From positions 216,980,527 to 217,044,526 of the forward strand of contig CM071568.1 of assembly GCA_036426205.1 (NCBI GenBank): a stretch of DNA of 64,000 nt, written 5' to 3'. The notes beneath the pieces were generated by a model that was given only the letters and a program-made list of their open reading frames with translations, had not been told where the DNA came from and ran no database searches. The translations under genes were made by a program, and so were the position numbers. This stretch comes from Ascaphus truei (lineage: Eukaryota > Chordata > Amphibia > Anura > Ascaphidae). Of the stretch, positions 33,390 through 46,209 are shown in pieces (position 1 is the stretch's first letter; every line of letters starts with the position of its first letter).

Positions 33390-36300
33390 ACTTAAAGGGC
33401 CTTTTCTATATACTGTATGACTTCACTGGGGAATTTCAGATGAAAACGGGCCGATCGGCAGTTTAGGGGATATAGAATAAACCCTTAAATCAGGCCCCAA
33501 TTTCACTGATTTTCTCAATAAACGAAAATGTGTCTGGCTAAGAAAAAAACATTTATTTTCATTATGTACTGAAATAAAAGTTTTTATATTTGAAGTGAAG
33601 AAAACCAAGACTAAATAGCATTCATACTCTAAGGGCCTCTTATAGAATTTGAGCTTCTTTGCGGCTATGCAATCATTTATATTCTTTAGTATCAATAACA
33701 AACAAGATCTGCGAGTTCAAGGTAAAACTTTTCGTTTTGTCCTTGACTCCCAGTGAACATAGTTGTATGCATGTTACTTTCAAGTTTTCTTGTCAAGTAT
33801 TTTATATGTGTATTTTTTTTTTAGATTCAACAGCTTAGAGGAAAAGTGCTTTTATATTACATTATAAGACATGGTAGAAGCTGCTTATTCTGCAAGTTCT
33901 TTTTTGTGCCTTCTCTAAAACGCATACAAGAAGGCACATTATTATTTGCTTTTACTTTGCCACAGGCCTTTCTTTATAGTCAACAGATAAGAAAAAGGTA
34001 CATAGTGAAAGTAAATCATAAAACCAATGTCCATTATTATTTATTTTTAAGCAGCAAAGCTTTGTAGACATCACACGTTTCTTTTTTGGATGTACCGAAC
34101 CTGTATCAGCAAGTGTACAAAAGGACATGTTCTCAAAAAGGCCACAAACATAGCAGGGGTTCTTTAAGTGCTTGGGGTAGGGAGGTACAGGTAGAGGCAC
34201 TGTGGTAGGAATGAGAGAAATTAGAAAAGGTGTTCACCTCACATCTACTCAGCAACAGTGTTATGGGCGTGCATATTAAACCATAATACTGACTGACAAA
34301 ACCTTGATTCAGTCTGTCCTGGAGCAGGATTGTTGTTTCTGTTCCCCTCCCCCTCCCTCATTGCAGCTTCTGCCTGCCAGCTCTTTATTCAGTTGCACAC
34401 ACCTCTGCTCTGAAGACTGACAGTGTCTTTGTAATGGACACATTGTTTCATATCCCTGCCTCTATCCACTCAGTCAGTGGGTTGCTACAGCAACCTCTCA
34501 GTCTCCTTATGAAAATGGGCTATTCCACCCCCCCTGTCTCTGCTGACAAGTTAGTTCAGTCCCATTACCTTTTCCTGTGTGACACTTTCCCCTCACTTCA
34601 TTTTCAACTCTAAGGACACTGAGTGAGTACCTCTTGTGCCATCACCCCTAGCAAGGCCTTTCCGTTTTTACCGTCCTCCCTTTACACAGAGCACTCCTTA
34701 TGGAGCAGCACTCTCTAATCACACAACACCTACAAGAATCTTTGTTTCTCTAACTTATGCAATACAGTTAAGAAAAGACAAAATAACTTGTGCTTTGAAA
34801 GAAGGATGAGTTAAGCAATCTGGCTCCATTCACACCCTACACGTGACCCTGTTTCCAGAATACAGTCAACTACTTTTCTGCAATCAATCCAAACAGAAAA
34901 TCACTTTTGAGACTTTTCTGATCTGTGGTAAGAGGAAATGCAACATTTGTCTCCATATATACTAGGAAAGTATCACCAAGAGATGTGCAATATTTTGCCA
35001 CCCATTAGCAAACTTTGAACATTTTTGTACAGCGGAAACATTTACTTCAATCCAAAGTCTGCAACAAGTTTGCTTAACGCTAAAAGTCAATTGACATTGC
35101 ATGTTAGATGAATTAGGTTACTTCTGCTTTCAAAATTTAATTGAAGTTGACGTTTTTATTTTTAAGTCACACAGCTGCTATTTCGCCACTTTAAATAAGC
35201 GGAATAGTGAATTTTGAATAATTTGGGACATTATACAGGAACTTTTGGCACCAAAAGTTTGGTCAACATTTTTACAGGCTTTTGGAAAGTACAAATGAAA
35301 CAGCAGAGAAGTGAATTTAAGCAGGGTCGTCCATCTCTCCTATCATCCGCACAGCTCATAACCAGTACTTAGATGTAAATGGATCTTACAACAGCAACAT
35401 CATGTACCTGATACAGCACAGGAAATAAACATTAAATACATAGAGTATGATTCAATTGGAATTGCATCCAAAAAGTGTGCACCTCATCCTCGCTGTGCAC
35501 CTTGCCGCAGTGAGCCTCACTGAGCCGCACTGGCCTGCTTTGTGGTCAGACAGAATTATTATTTGCGTTGTTGCAGTTCAGTGCGTGTCCGGCAGGTGGC
35601 GCACTGTATTTTATTTGCCTATAATACTCTGAATGCTACAGTACAGTGCAGTCTCTGAAGCATATGTCTGATAAAATGTGCACATTTCTCTTTGTCTAAT
35701 GACCTTGTACAGTACTGTCCATATCTACTGTTGCAGTTTCACACTTTATTAAAAAACAAAAAAACACTATGCATTTATGGAATCTGTGTCAAAACCTTTG
35801 TGCATGGCATGGGTCATGGCATTTACTCCATAACACACAAGACCGGATTGCAGTTATGCCTATATGATATATTGTGCCATTCAAGTTGGGACAGATAAGA
35901 ATGCAACTCTTTCTAAGATCTATGAATATATAATTGACAAGTACTATTTATATAAACAAATACCAAACCAAGAAGGGTGAAGGAATTATATTAGACACAA
36001 CTTAAGCCTGAATGATTGCTTTATAAGAACACCTCCGCATCCCGGCAAGGGGGGCGGGAGGGCGGGTGCTGGGCACTGCATGCATCATGCATGGGTATGT
36101 TCAGTCATGCAACTTTCAAAGAAGAAAGAGATTGGTTGGGATCAGAAGATTGAATAATAGACCTTCCAAGCGGGTACCACCAATCTCCCTCCACCTGAGT
36201 AGCTGCTCCAACATTAGTGCCTGCCCCAATACTGTTACTAGTATGGACCAACCAACTCCGAAAATGAGATGATCCTACATGCCAACTACCTGCCTCAACT

Positions 36301-36584
36301 CGAATACATGCCCAACCTAAGTACCTGACCCAATCTGAGTACCGGCTCCTTCTGAGTTTCTGCCTCAATACCATTATCCATATGGACCAATCAACTTTGA
36401 AAACAAGATGAACCTACATCCCAACTACATGATTGACTCGAGAATCTATGTACAGCATGCCCTTTGCATCAACAATGGGTCATTGTCAACCAATTTTCAA
36501 AGTGTCTAAGCAAGGTAAATAAAAATTACACAAGTTTACATACAGTACTGTACTGTACAACCGTACAGTTGAACTGTCATTCTT
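33390..36584. other. unassigned; internal duplication at 36225-36430
   Basis: Mostly AT-rich and without recognisable domains. At 36225-36290 and 36365-36430 a segment recurs (ATATGGACCAATCAACTTTG versus GTATGGACCAACCAACTCCG). At 36048-36095 there is a G-rich stretch followed by the palindrome GCATGCATCATGCATG. Confidence 0.4.
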
Positions 36585-38845
36585 AAGTGACCCGCATATG
36601 CGTTCCATAGGCCACGCATGTGTCTACATTAAAAGACCTGCATATGCATTCCATTGACAACGCATGTGCATAATGTACTTTAAGCATTTAATTATTTTGT
36701 TTATTAATAGGGTACAAATCAGAACACAGAGAACACCACTGTATGATGTAAAGACACAATGCATTCAGATAAGGCCCTATTAATGCACTCAAAATCTGAG
36801 GGGTAGGTCACCCTAGTAAAAAAGCAACAACACAGGAATAGGGTACAGTAAATTATTTCCCAATTATTTTACAGAATTAAAAGCATCAAATCGACAGCCA
36901 GAAGAAGATGTCGACGGAAGTCTAAAAACCATTATAATTGTGAACCTTTTTAATACTATTGAGATATACAGGGGTGAGACAGAGTGGCCTGTAGGCGAGG
37001 TCAGATAGACACATAGACAGAGGGTGAACCTTAACTGTAGTGGTTTATTAGCCACAAAACAGCAACCAAACATTGTGGCTACTGTCCCTTTAAGAAAACC
37101 AAATAATAAAATAAACACCTATTCCCGTTTGGGAATCTAAACAAACATTTCTCCGCCATTTCTGTCTGACTGGCTGGGTAAGCCAGTTACCAGGTAAAAC
37201 TTATAACCACAATATTAGTAAGACAGGGAACAATATAGAAAGTCTTATCTGACATGGCGCATGGATTCCTTCACAGGGTCTCAGTGTCGCTCCTTCGCTC
37301 CTTCAGGAAAGCCGGTTCTGGGGAGCAATCTTTATCCTGGGTGTGATTCCCAGCTGGACCCCACAGGTCTGCTACCTTCAATCCTAGGGTCCATAACAGC
37401 CAGCCTCTCTGCTGGCTGGGAGAAGTCTCTCTACCCTCCTGGGGGAAAACTTAGCTCTTTGTCTTTGGTAACTTCCTGCCTTCTATGCCTGCTCAATCAG
37501 GAGTTCATTGTCCAAACCACCCTGTTCAGGTATGAAATCCGACACCCGTGCCGTCTGGAAAAGGAGTTAACCTCTTCACTCATTAAAAGGTAGTTTCTAC
37601 TGTTTTTATATTTTATATTTTTATATTTTAATCATAGTGGGCACTTACAGATATACAGTACTGTACACATTATCAGAGACATAAACATTACTTATACACT
37701 TTTATACTAGATTAGTTTCACTGAATAAAGACTTGGCTACCTAGAAAGAATTGCAAAAGCTATGTACATGACTCCTTGTAATACATTGGTTTGTACTGTT
37801 TTTATATTTTTATATTTTAATCGTATTGGGCACATAGAGATATAATGTGTACATTATGATACTTTTATACTACTGTGATTCATGTATCTACAGTACAGTA
37901 TTTTCTTCTCTAAACTGCAATCTCGCAATTATTTAACATTTGAACATGTAAAAGACACAGCAATAAGATGTCGGTTGATGGTTAAAGAAGATTGTATTAT
38001 TGCATTATTTTAAAAATGCAAACATTTATTTTGTATTAATTATTTAATTCTTGTCTTCATTCTTGTTTTACAGGTTTGGCGGGCTGATGAGCATCAACAC
38101 CGTGTTCGTGCAGAAAACACATCCTGCGATACTGTCAGGTAATTTATGTAATTCATGCATCTATTTTTTTGACAATACCCTGAAATTCAATGACATGCAA
38201 ATGCATTTTAAGCAGGTCCCATAGAAACACGCATGTGCAGAAATTCAATGACACACATATGCGTTTCAACCAGGTTCCACAGAAAGACACGCGTACCACA
38301 CAATGTAATTCATGCACTACAGTACTATATTTCTTCTCGCTTATTTATTCTCTTTACAGGTGAAAATGCCCAAGACCCAAACAGCATGAAGAAGATGACG
38401 ATTGAAGAAGATTGTACATTTGGAAGAAGAGCAAAGAAATGTGTATTATTGTATTTTTCAAAAAGTCATGTACAGTAATCTAATTTAAATAAAAAATCAT
38501 ATTTTAAAACACTTTTTAGTCATATGAAGTTTTAGGGCAATAAGTGGTAGTTTACAGTACATTTAAATACCATTGCATATTATATCATATTGTATCGTCT
38601 GAAATTAACGGGAATAAGGGACAGGTTACATTGCATTTAGATTTTGAAGATTATGAAAACAAACTAGCATACAAGCGCTTACTATCATTTTCTCGGGGGA
38701 ATTGCAACCAACGCTAAAGCTCAATTTTCCTGGCGTCGACACATTCGCGGGTCAGCAGCGAGCAGCCGAAAAAATGATTGGGGGGAGAATGCACATCACC
38801 AGCAAGACAAATGTGTCAGTAAGTGACGGTATATCTGTATGCTGT
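36585..38845 (+). repeat. dispersed repeat family R, copy 2, with exon-like segments
   Basis: Same block order as 28014-29800. Two segments look like exons: 38074-38138, bounded by TTTTACAG and GTAATT, and 38360-38478, preceded by TCTTTACAG. Joined at these borders they keep one open frame (…HPAILS + GENAQDPNSMKKMTIEE…) to a stop at 38476. The protein is unrecognised. The LTR-like block at 36975 interrupts the left part. Confidence 0.65.
36975..37592 (-). mobile_element. LTR-like insertion, reverse strand
   Basis: It shares with 42085-42703 the blocks GTGGTTTATTxGCCAC, AAACAGCAACCAAA, CCTTTAAG, CCTATTCCCGTT and TATCCTGGGTGTGATTCCCAG. On the reverse strand the AATAAACCAC reads as a polyadenylation signal, as in the LTRs at 61590. 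It starts TGAGACAG; the exact far border and any target duplication are unclear. Confidence 0.55.
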
Positions 38846-41800
38846 GAAGCCCAAATTTCAGGCTGAGAAAAATGACCATAGAGTCACCATATTTTACTCT
38901 AACTTCAGCATCCCCTTGGAACAGCATTTCTCAATAACTAGACACTCAGTCTGATTGATGGGTATAACATCCGGAGATGAGTATCTTAACAAACAAACAA
39001 AAAAGAACAACAGAAGAACTTTAGTATAGCCACCTTAAGACATAATGAACTGAAGCAGGACATTGGTTTCATGACTCATAGTGGCAGTCTATAATACTCA
39101 ACCATCACACTATGGATGTGTCAGATGAACACATCTTTCACCTCCCCCAATCACCACAGCCCTTACACGATATCTCTGCTAATGTATGTTATTCCGCTGA
39201 CTCATCAAAAGGGACAATTTATTGTTCAAAGGTTATGAATGGGGCTTACAGAGAAACAGGGTGCAGAGTAATAGAATGCAAGCAATAACTGGTCTGAATT
39301 AGAAGCAGAAGAATTATTGCTTTATACTGTACATTATTCTCAATTCAAGTTAAAATTGACACACTTAGGTGTGCAGATAATTAATTGCCGTTGTCTGCCA
39401 AGAAACATTGCGCAATTAGTGCAGAGAAGAACAAAGAAACATATCCCATATAAAACAATCATGTTTTCTGAAATAAATCTGCTGCTGTTTCTTGCCCCAG
39501 TTCCAAAGCAGAGAGATTTTGATAAATATTTACCCTCCATAGTATGCTCATGCTTGGGGCTGTCGAAAGGGGAGGAGAGCCAATGTGACTGTCCCGGACC
39601 TGGTGGTTGCTGGGTGGACGGCCAGTGCTGGAAGTTGGACCTGGCCAGAGGTCAGGCCAAGCTTCTGCATGTGACTGCCACACGTCCGATTGCCACGAAC
39701 TAGTGCTGGCCTTAACACCACCGTGCGTCCCTCTCCCCCGCCAGGCCTGACTCTTCTGCCAGTGCGCACCAGAAGCTGGTACTGCCCGGAAGTCGTGTCC
39801 AACTTCTGATCCACGCACCGCACATGAGACCCGAGACCACTCCCAAGGAAAGTCTGTCTGTGTGTATTGTGTGTGTGTAGAGGGGTATTATTGTGTGTAT
39901 TCTGGCAGTATATTATTTGTGTGTATTGTGGGAGGTATTTTTGTGGTTTATGGACTATTGTGTGTTTTGTGGGGGCAAGGATAAAGAAGCAGAATCCCTC
40001 TAAATGCACTCTATACTTCTAGTTATGTAATATGAATAATAGTTTAAATACTTTAATAAGAAAAGTTAATTAATAATTGTCTAGATGGGTAAATACATAC
40101 AGTGTATGGCCAATCAAACAGCAACAAGGACGTAAATAACTAGCACATTAATATAGAATTGTATCAGGAAAGTAACCACACTAAAGTTGTATTACAAGTG
40201 GGTATAGGTTGCCCAAAAATACCCAGTGATTTCAGCCAAACAGCAAAAACTGTTTAACACCAGATTAATGTATTTCCGAGGCAAATTACTCCGGTACTTA
40301 GATCCCATGTATCTCTTGCCACAATAAATATAGTTGTTGGAATCAGTACCAGTGCTGGTTTATACGAGGTCAAAAATGACTTGCTGATGGTAGATCAGCT
40401 AGATAATAGTTATGTATCTAAATCACAACATTGATACAATCTATTTTGTGTTAGTTCTAATGTTTGGGACATGGAGTGAATAGTCTAACAAATTCAATAT
40501 AGTGTATCCAATTGAGATGTATAGACATTAAGGTTTGATAAACGTAGTATTCTGCTGTAAAAAGCACACACACATGGCTGCTGTATTAAGGTAGTCACCA
40601 AACTGTCTGCTGCGTAAGGATACCCATATAAGGCAGAGTTGCCTGTTGGTTCCGTTATAAAGTATACTGAACACAGAAGAAAATGATATCCCAGGGGAAT
40701 CTAAATTGAGTCAGTATTGTGGCTGGACTCTTAGATAGATAGTTAAGTGTCTCAAATAGAATATACTGATATAGTGCAAGCCATGTAAAAACAATCAAGT
40801 GTCATGGTACAAACTAATGCTCAGTGTTCTAAGCAGTGAGTAAGAATAGGTGTAGTCCCTGATGATATTTCAGTATAGTATGGTCAAATGAAACGTCCCA
40901 GGGATGATCAATCATAATACAGGGTGGCCAGAAGGCAATTACTGCCCCACATACATTAACGAGACCTCGAGAGGTCAAGAGATATATATGGTGAATTGTA
41001 TGCTTTTTCGTGAGAAATATTGCATGTAAAACCACCGTCCTGTGTGTATACCAGTATGAATATCGGCTAAACACCGATATACCTCCTCTTGATCAGTAAA
41101 CACACTGCTTACTATTCGCCAGATGATTGCATATAAGAGGCACAGAGTTGTATTTGACAGTCTATATCATAGGCAGACTTACGATTTAAACAGTGAGGTA
41201 TAGTCAACAAACTAGGTGTCTAGCAATTAGATCGGCACACCTAATGCGTGATGCCTTGAGGCACGGTGTCTCATGGATCACTGTATCAAGTTATAGCCTC
41301 TTATGCTAGATAGTATAAGTATACAGAGGTTCCTTCCCTCACATAGAGTTGGTGCCTCGTATCACAAAGCAGGTTCAAAGCTGCCACCTCGTTTGCGTAA
41401 CACCGTGATGTCATTGCGCATGCACCAATGATGTATGTTTCACTTCAGAATGCTTCATCAAGGGTGGACCCGCCTATTCCATGGAGCAGATACTTATAGG
41501 TGTCCTGTTGCTATAGTTATGGACGTAGGTTTAACCCCTACAGAATTCATGTATGAGTACCATAATGAACAGTCAGCTCACAAACAAGCAGTTTGGGGAT
41601 AGAGCACAGTTCCATTAATATTGGGACCTGTGCTGTATAATGAATGGACTGTGCCTGCTAAGCGATAGTTAATATAGGAATAGAGATAACCAGTGATTGG
41701 TGTTATAACTGAGCCTAGCCATGTAGGAGTTATTTGATACTGGATTTATGATTCTAAAAGTAACCAAATAGTATACCAGGTGAAGAGTGGTACAGTGTCA

Positions 41801-41853
41801 GGTATATCCACATAAGAGGATATATACGTGTTGGTGGTCGGGTGCGTTTAGAT
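38846..41853. other. unassigned sequence
   Basis: AT-rich. A GC-richer island at 39590-39840 has no identified function, and its frames are short. A reverse-strand TTGATGAAGCATTCTGAAGT followed by GAAAC at about 41440-41465 resembles the hammerhead-like motif described elsewhere, but without a good stem. Confidence 0.4.
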
Positions 41854-42759
41854 CAGGGGTCTCCAAACTATGGCCCCCCACAAGATTTTATCCAGCCCGC
41901 AAGCAACTTGAAAGATATATATTTTTGCTCATTATATAGAATTTCCCAGTGTAAGCACAGCATCCTTTCTTTGTAATTGTCCCATTTCTCTTTTGTTCTG
42001 AATCATATCATGCTGATTACCACAAAAAGATCCAAATAAAACATAGTCATTGATTTATAAAAAAATATATATATATATTTATATTGTGGCAGGACGGCCT
42101 TGCGGCAGGGTAAGTAAGACGCTAGACGCTGTGTTAAGTTTTAACTATAGTGGTTTATTCGCCACCAAACAGCAACCAAAACATTGGGGCTAATGCCCCT
42201 TTAAGGCAAAACACAAAAATAGTTAAATAAAATCCTATTCCCGTTAGGGAAACTAACTACACCAGCAGGTCCCTAGCTAACGGCGCTGGCCAATTAACCT
42301 AGTTCCCAGCCCAAAACATGCCCTAACATATGGAACAAAGTAACACAGTCTCTGCACAGAAAAAATAAAGGGTTTTTGTTTATCTGTCAGTCCTTGTCTT
42401 TATCCTGGGTGTGATTCCCAGCTGGACCACGTAGGCCTGCTTCTTTCAGTCCTAGGGTCCAATACAGCCAGGCTCTCCCCAGCTGGGAGAACTTTCACTT
42501 CCCCTCTCTCTGTGGAGTAAAGCAGTCTCTCTGTATAGCAGCTTCCTGTGTCTTTTAAAATATTTGTTTCACTGAGGAGTCCAGCCCCTGATTAATCAGT
42601 TTGAAGCTGCTGCTTTCTCTCTCTGAGGAGATTAACGCTCTGTGGACTGGCTGCAGCGTCTCTCAATTCACTGTTCCAGCCTACTGAGTCAGCGACTCTG
42701 TCAAAATATATGTAGAATATACGATGTGTCCCTCGTACTGAAAAGTTTGGAGATCACTG
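41854..42759. mobile_element. hAT-type element with perfect 8-bp target duplication, hosting a nested LTR
   Basis: It begins CAGGGGTCTCCAAACT and ends AGTTTGGAGATCACTG, near-perfect inverted ends. GTTTAGAT flanks both sides (41846-41853 and 42760-42767). Without the nested insertion at 42085-42703 it is about 290 bp, a non-autonomous hAT. Confidence 0.9.
42085..42703 (-). mobile_element. LTR-like insertion nested in the hAT element
   Basis: TGTGGCAGGACGG...GACTCTGTCA with TG...CA ends, inserted beside an AT-run. It shares ordered blocks with 36975-37592 and, more distantly, with the Gypsy-type LTRs (reverse-strand AATAAACCAC followed by TTAAAGGGG-like sequence). Flanking ATAT is not a clean duplication. 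Confidence 0.6.
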
Positions 42760-42865
42760 GTTTAGATGAACGGGGAGAAAACAAAGCCCTTGTTGAAACC
42801 TTGAGGGGAGGTCGCATGAGGCGAGATGGATCTTTAATCTGGGGACATTAAAGAGTCCTGTCACT

Positions 42866-43466
42866 GAATATCATATATAGAGATTATTAGATCATTGGCA
42901 CCCATGTATGATTTTTGCGTGTTTATAGCAAACCCTGGTCGTAAGTGGCAGTCTACATTAGACACAATGTTAAGGAAAACCACTAGATCAAGTACCTGTT
43001 GCTGTATTTGAAATCAATGCATAGAATGGAACCACACTTTTTATACACTGGTATAGTTTTGGATACAAATGTGTTTTAGATGGATTTGTGCTGAGTTACT
43101 CAATTGAAGTCTGAAAATCCCTATCTTACTTCACAGCGAATTGCTGCATCCTATTCAAGCACACACCTCCATTTTTAATTGATTTTATTTCGTTTCCCTT
43201 TGCCACTTTCAAGGGACCCAGTTATCTTTAAAATAGACAATTAAAGTATATATTTTTTCTTCTATAGGGTGTTCTTCAGTGCAGCCAAAAGGGAATACTA
43301 TTCTTTTCAGTAATACATTACCTACCTTACGTGCCTGAACTCTGTGGAGGCTCCCCAAAGTAAGCTTGTAAATGCTGGGGACAACTAGCTCTCTCTCTCT
43401 CCTAGGACTGGCACTAGAAATCATACATTGGTGCCAATTATCTAATAATCTCTATATATGATATTC
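42866..43466. mobile_element. 601-bp element with 49-bp terminal inverted repeats
   Basis: GAATATCATATATAGAGATT (from 42866) is inverted at the other end (AATCTCTATATATGATATTC, to 43466). The repeats extend 49 bp with about two mismatches. No transposase frame and no clear target duplication, so the class is unassigned. Confidence 0.75.
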
Positions 43467-44035
43467 AGAGGCAGGTCTCTTTGTGAGCCTAGAGAGGGAT
43501 TGTTCTACCCTAACTACCTCTATATTCTAGTATATGTGCCAATTCTAACCACCAATTGTGTGGGAGACATTTATAAGGAGCCTTACCCACTAAATAGCGG
43601 GAACAGCTATCAATAACAGGTTAATCAATTATTTTGTCTATTTCTCTCTTCCAGACATTTGATAGCTAATGTGGTACTCCTGTAGTCAGCTAGGCAGGAG
43701 TTTCTCAAAGTGATACAAGACTGCTACACCAACATAATACACTCCACCATGAGATGATCTTCTCTGGGTGCAATTTCACATGTACAGTAACCATACTGAC
43801 CCACAATAAAGTATATAATACATTATACTACCTGTGGTGCACTGAAACATTAAGGCATCCTATTCAAGCACACACATACCTCCATTTTTAATTGGTTTTA
43901 TTTAGTTTCTCTTCACAGCTTTCTAAGGACCAAATTATCTTTTAAATAGACAATTAAAGTATAATTTGTTACTTTTATAGGGTGTTCTTCAGTGCAGCCA
44001 AAAGGGAATCCTATTCTTTTCAGTAATACATTGCC
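43146..44035. repeat. direct repeat of about 180 bp
   Basis: GCATCCTATTCAAGCACACA...GGGTGTTCTTCAGTGCAGCC...TTTTCAGTAATACATT occurs at 43146-43320 and again at 43856-44035. The first copy lies inside the 601-bp inverted-repeat element. About 535 bp of unassigned DNA separates them. Confidence 0.75.
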
Positions 44036-45516
44036 TTTATTCCATGCGAGCACCACCCGATCTAGCTTGTGGAGGTACATATGCTCTCTAAGGCGTAGAG
44101 CAGGGTTTCCTCAACCCTCTCTGGGGGTACCTCCCATTGCAATGTCAGGGTGACCACAAAATAAAAAAATACAAGCGCCAATACCTCAATACCCTCGGGC
44201 ATCTTCACCAGCACTGTTTGCTTTGTCCGGCCTTACCTAAGACCTGTGCAGCGTCTCCCACATACTCTCTGCCTGTATTCTGTGCATTGCACTCTGTCGT
44301 GCTGTCTCCATGAGTGGGGGCTGATGCTTCACCTTTCCTCCCTCCAGACTGGCGGGAAGCCTGCTCAGGTCCCACCCTGCAATCCAGGTCCGGCCTGCTA
44401 TTAAATTTGGATTAATAATGTGCTGTGGATGTCTCAGTTCTCACTATCTGCCTCCCACATTTTTGTGCTTGATTTAGTGGGCAGAGGCCAGTAGCCAGAC
44501 ACTCTAGAAATTTTTAAGTCCAGGCCTGGCTCCACATCTAGCATGTCAGAGCTACGCATGGACAGTCAGAATAACCGCACAGTTACAACACAAATATAAA
44601 CATATTAATTAAAAAAGACAGATAAAACACTCACATTGTGAGTCTTGGCATGTAGCTTAAGAATGCCGTCCTAAGCTTGAGTGTTCGTGATGTAGTGCAA
44701 GCAGCTGAGTTTGGTTCCACACACTCCTCTCTCCCTTCGCGGCCGCGACTGGAGTGTGTTCCTTCCCCGATGACACGACCGCTGCTGCACCAATCTCTCT
44801 CACGCTCTGCTCATAACGGACATGGTGGCTCCACCCTATACGTTTCGTGACCGTAATCGTCACGGGTATATCCATAAATGGTCTTCTTTTCTGTTTATCC
44901 ATAGAAGTATTGCATTTGGAGGAGATTGCGCTTCATCAGAGACTATACACCTGGACTGATTACAACTTGTACCCAGGACTGGTATTCTTAATCGATAACA
45001 GCGCCATAGACTTTGTGTTCTCTTTATTTTTATCATCATTACAAGTCATTGGATAGACTTCTTGTATTGTCCTAAGTCTGCCATCCTAGTACAGTATTCA
45101 TTAATTTGTTTTTTTTTAGGATTTGTATCACTTTAACTGTCTATTAACTGTTAGTAATTGCACGTAATTAGTCACATTATCACAATTTTGTGCACATCCA
45201 CATTATAATTATCTCCTCATATAGAGTTAATTTGTACCTTGAAGGTTCAAATAGGTGGAGCGCTTATTGTATGTGTATCTAGAAATATTTTCACAGGGCT
45301 AATATAGATGAATACATCCAGATTTATGGAGAGGTGGGTGAAGCCATAATCATATATACAATAAGGTAAGTATGTCCATGAAATATTGGCAATGACAGAT
45401 GATCCCTGAAAACAGGGGATGAGTGAGAAATAACACAACCCCTCTATTTCATAGGGAATGTCCAATTCAATGGGAAATTATAGTACTCACAATCACCCAC
45501 TTCCTGGATTGGAGTA
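44036..45516. other. unassigned; GC-richer repeat-like segment at 44690-44870
   Basis: CAGGGTTTCCTCAACC at 44101 looks like a hAT end, but no partner end was found. At 44842-44860 CGTTTCGTGACCG and CGTCACGGG form a small hairpin. No coding signal. Confidence 0.35.
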
Positions 45517-45691
45517 CTGGGTACATTTCAGTGACATTTCTGCAGAGGCTAATGGCACATCGGATTAACACAGGAGGGGTTCCTGGCAGTCCCATTCAGT
45601 TTGAATGGGACTGCCAGGGACCCCCGCTGTTAATCCGATGGGCCATTAGTCTGTCTGCAGAAATGTGTGAAATGTTGCAGCATGTACCCAG
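45517..45691. mobile_element. foldback MITE, family F, copy 2
   Basis: CTGGGTACATTTCAGTGACA...AGTCCCATTCA inverted around GTT (about 45600) into TGAATGGGACT...GTACCCAG. It shares CATCGGATTAACA and GACATTTCTGCAGA with copy 1 at 32257. This copy keeps the palindromic centre better. A CATGTACCCAG-type short tandem follows to about 45722. Confidence 0.8.
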
Positions 45692-45816
45692 CATATACCC
45701 AGCATGTACCCAGCATGTACCTGGGTCTTTTTGGAGATTGCCCAGGTTTGTTTTAGAATAATCGTCGGCACTACAGTAGAAGTCCAGAGATGAAATGAAG
45801 AGTAGTGCACAGCCAA

Positions 45817-46027
45817 AAAGACGAAGGAGACGGGTCAAAATAATGCAAAAAGTATTTAAGAGAATGACATATCATAGAGGAAAAACCTCTTACTCATTTC
45901 GTACCTTAATACTTTATAGTACTTGATAAAGTACTAAGGTATGAAATGCGTAGGAGGTTTTTCCTCTATGCTATTGTCTTTCTATTAAATACTTTCTGCA
46001 TTATTTTGACCCTTCTCCTTTGTCTTT
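45817..46027. repeat. near-palindromic foldback (arms about 100 bp, loop about 11 bp)
   Basis: AAAGACGAAGGAGACGGGTC...CTTAATACTTTAT folds onto ATAAAGTACTAAGG...GACCCTTCTCCTTTGTCTTT. The right arm contains TTGATAA-A-GTAC...-GAAAT, a weak form of the hammerhead-like motif, followed by TATTAAA. Confidence 0.8.
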
Positions 46028-46209
46028 AATTCCACATTCAAATAAAATTAAAAATAGCTAATATAAAATGAAAATACGGATGCTTTAAAGGCATCAGATT
46101 GAGTTCCCTTTCAAGATGAGTAATGTTTTGGGGGACACAAATCTTTAAAACAGCAATGCCCCCTTTTGTTAACTGAATTGGTGACCAGGGCAACTCCCGG
46201 AGCTGAAAT

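Noticed and set aside
44101..44116. hAT end CAGGGTTTCCTCAACC
   Set aside because: No inverted partner or 8-bp duplication found nearby.
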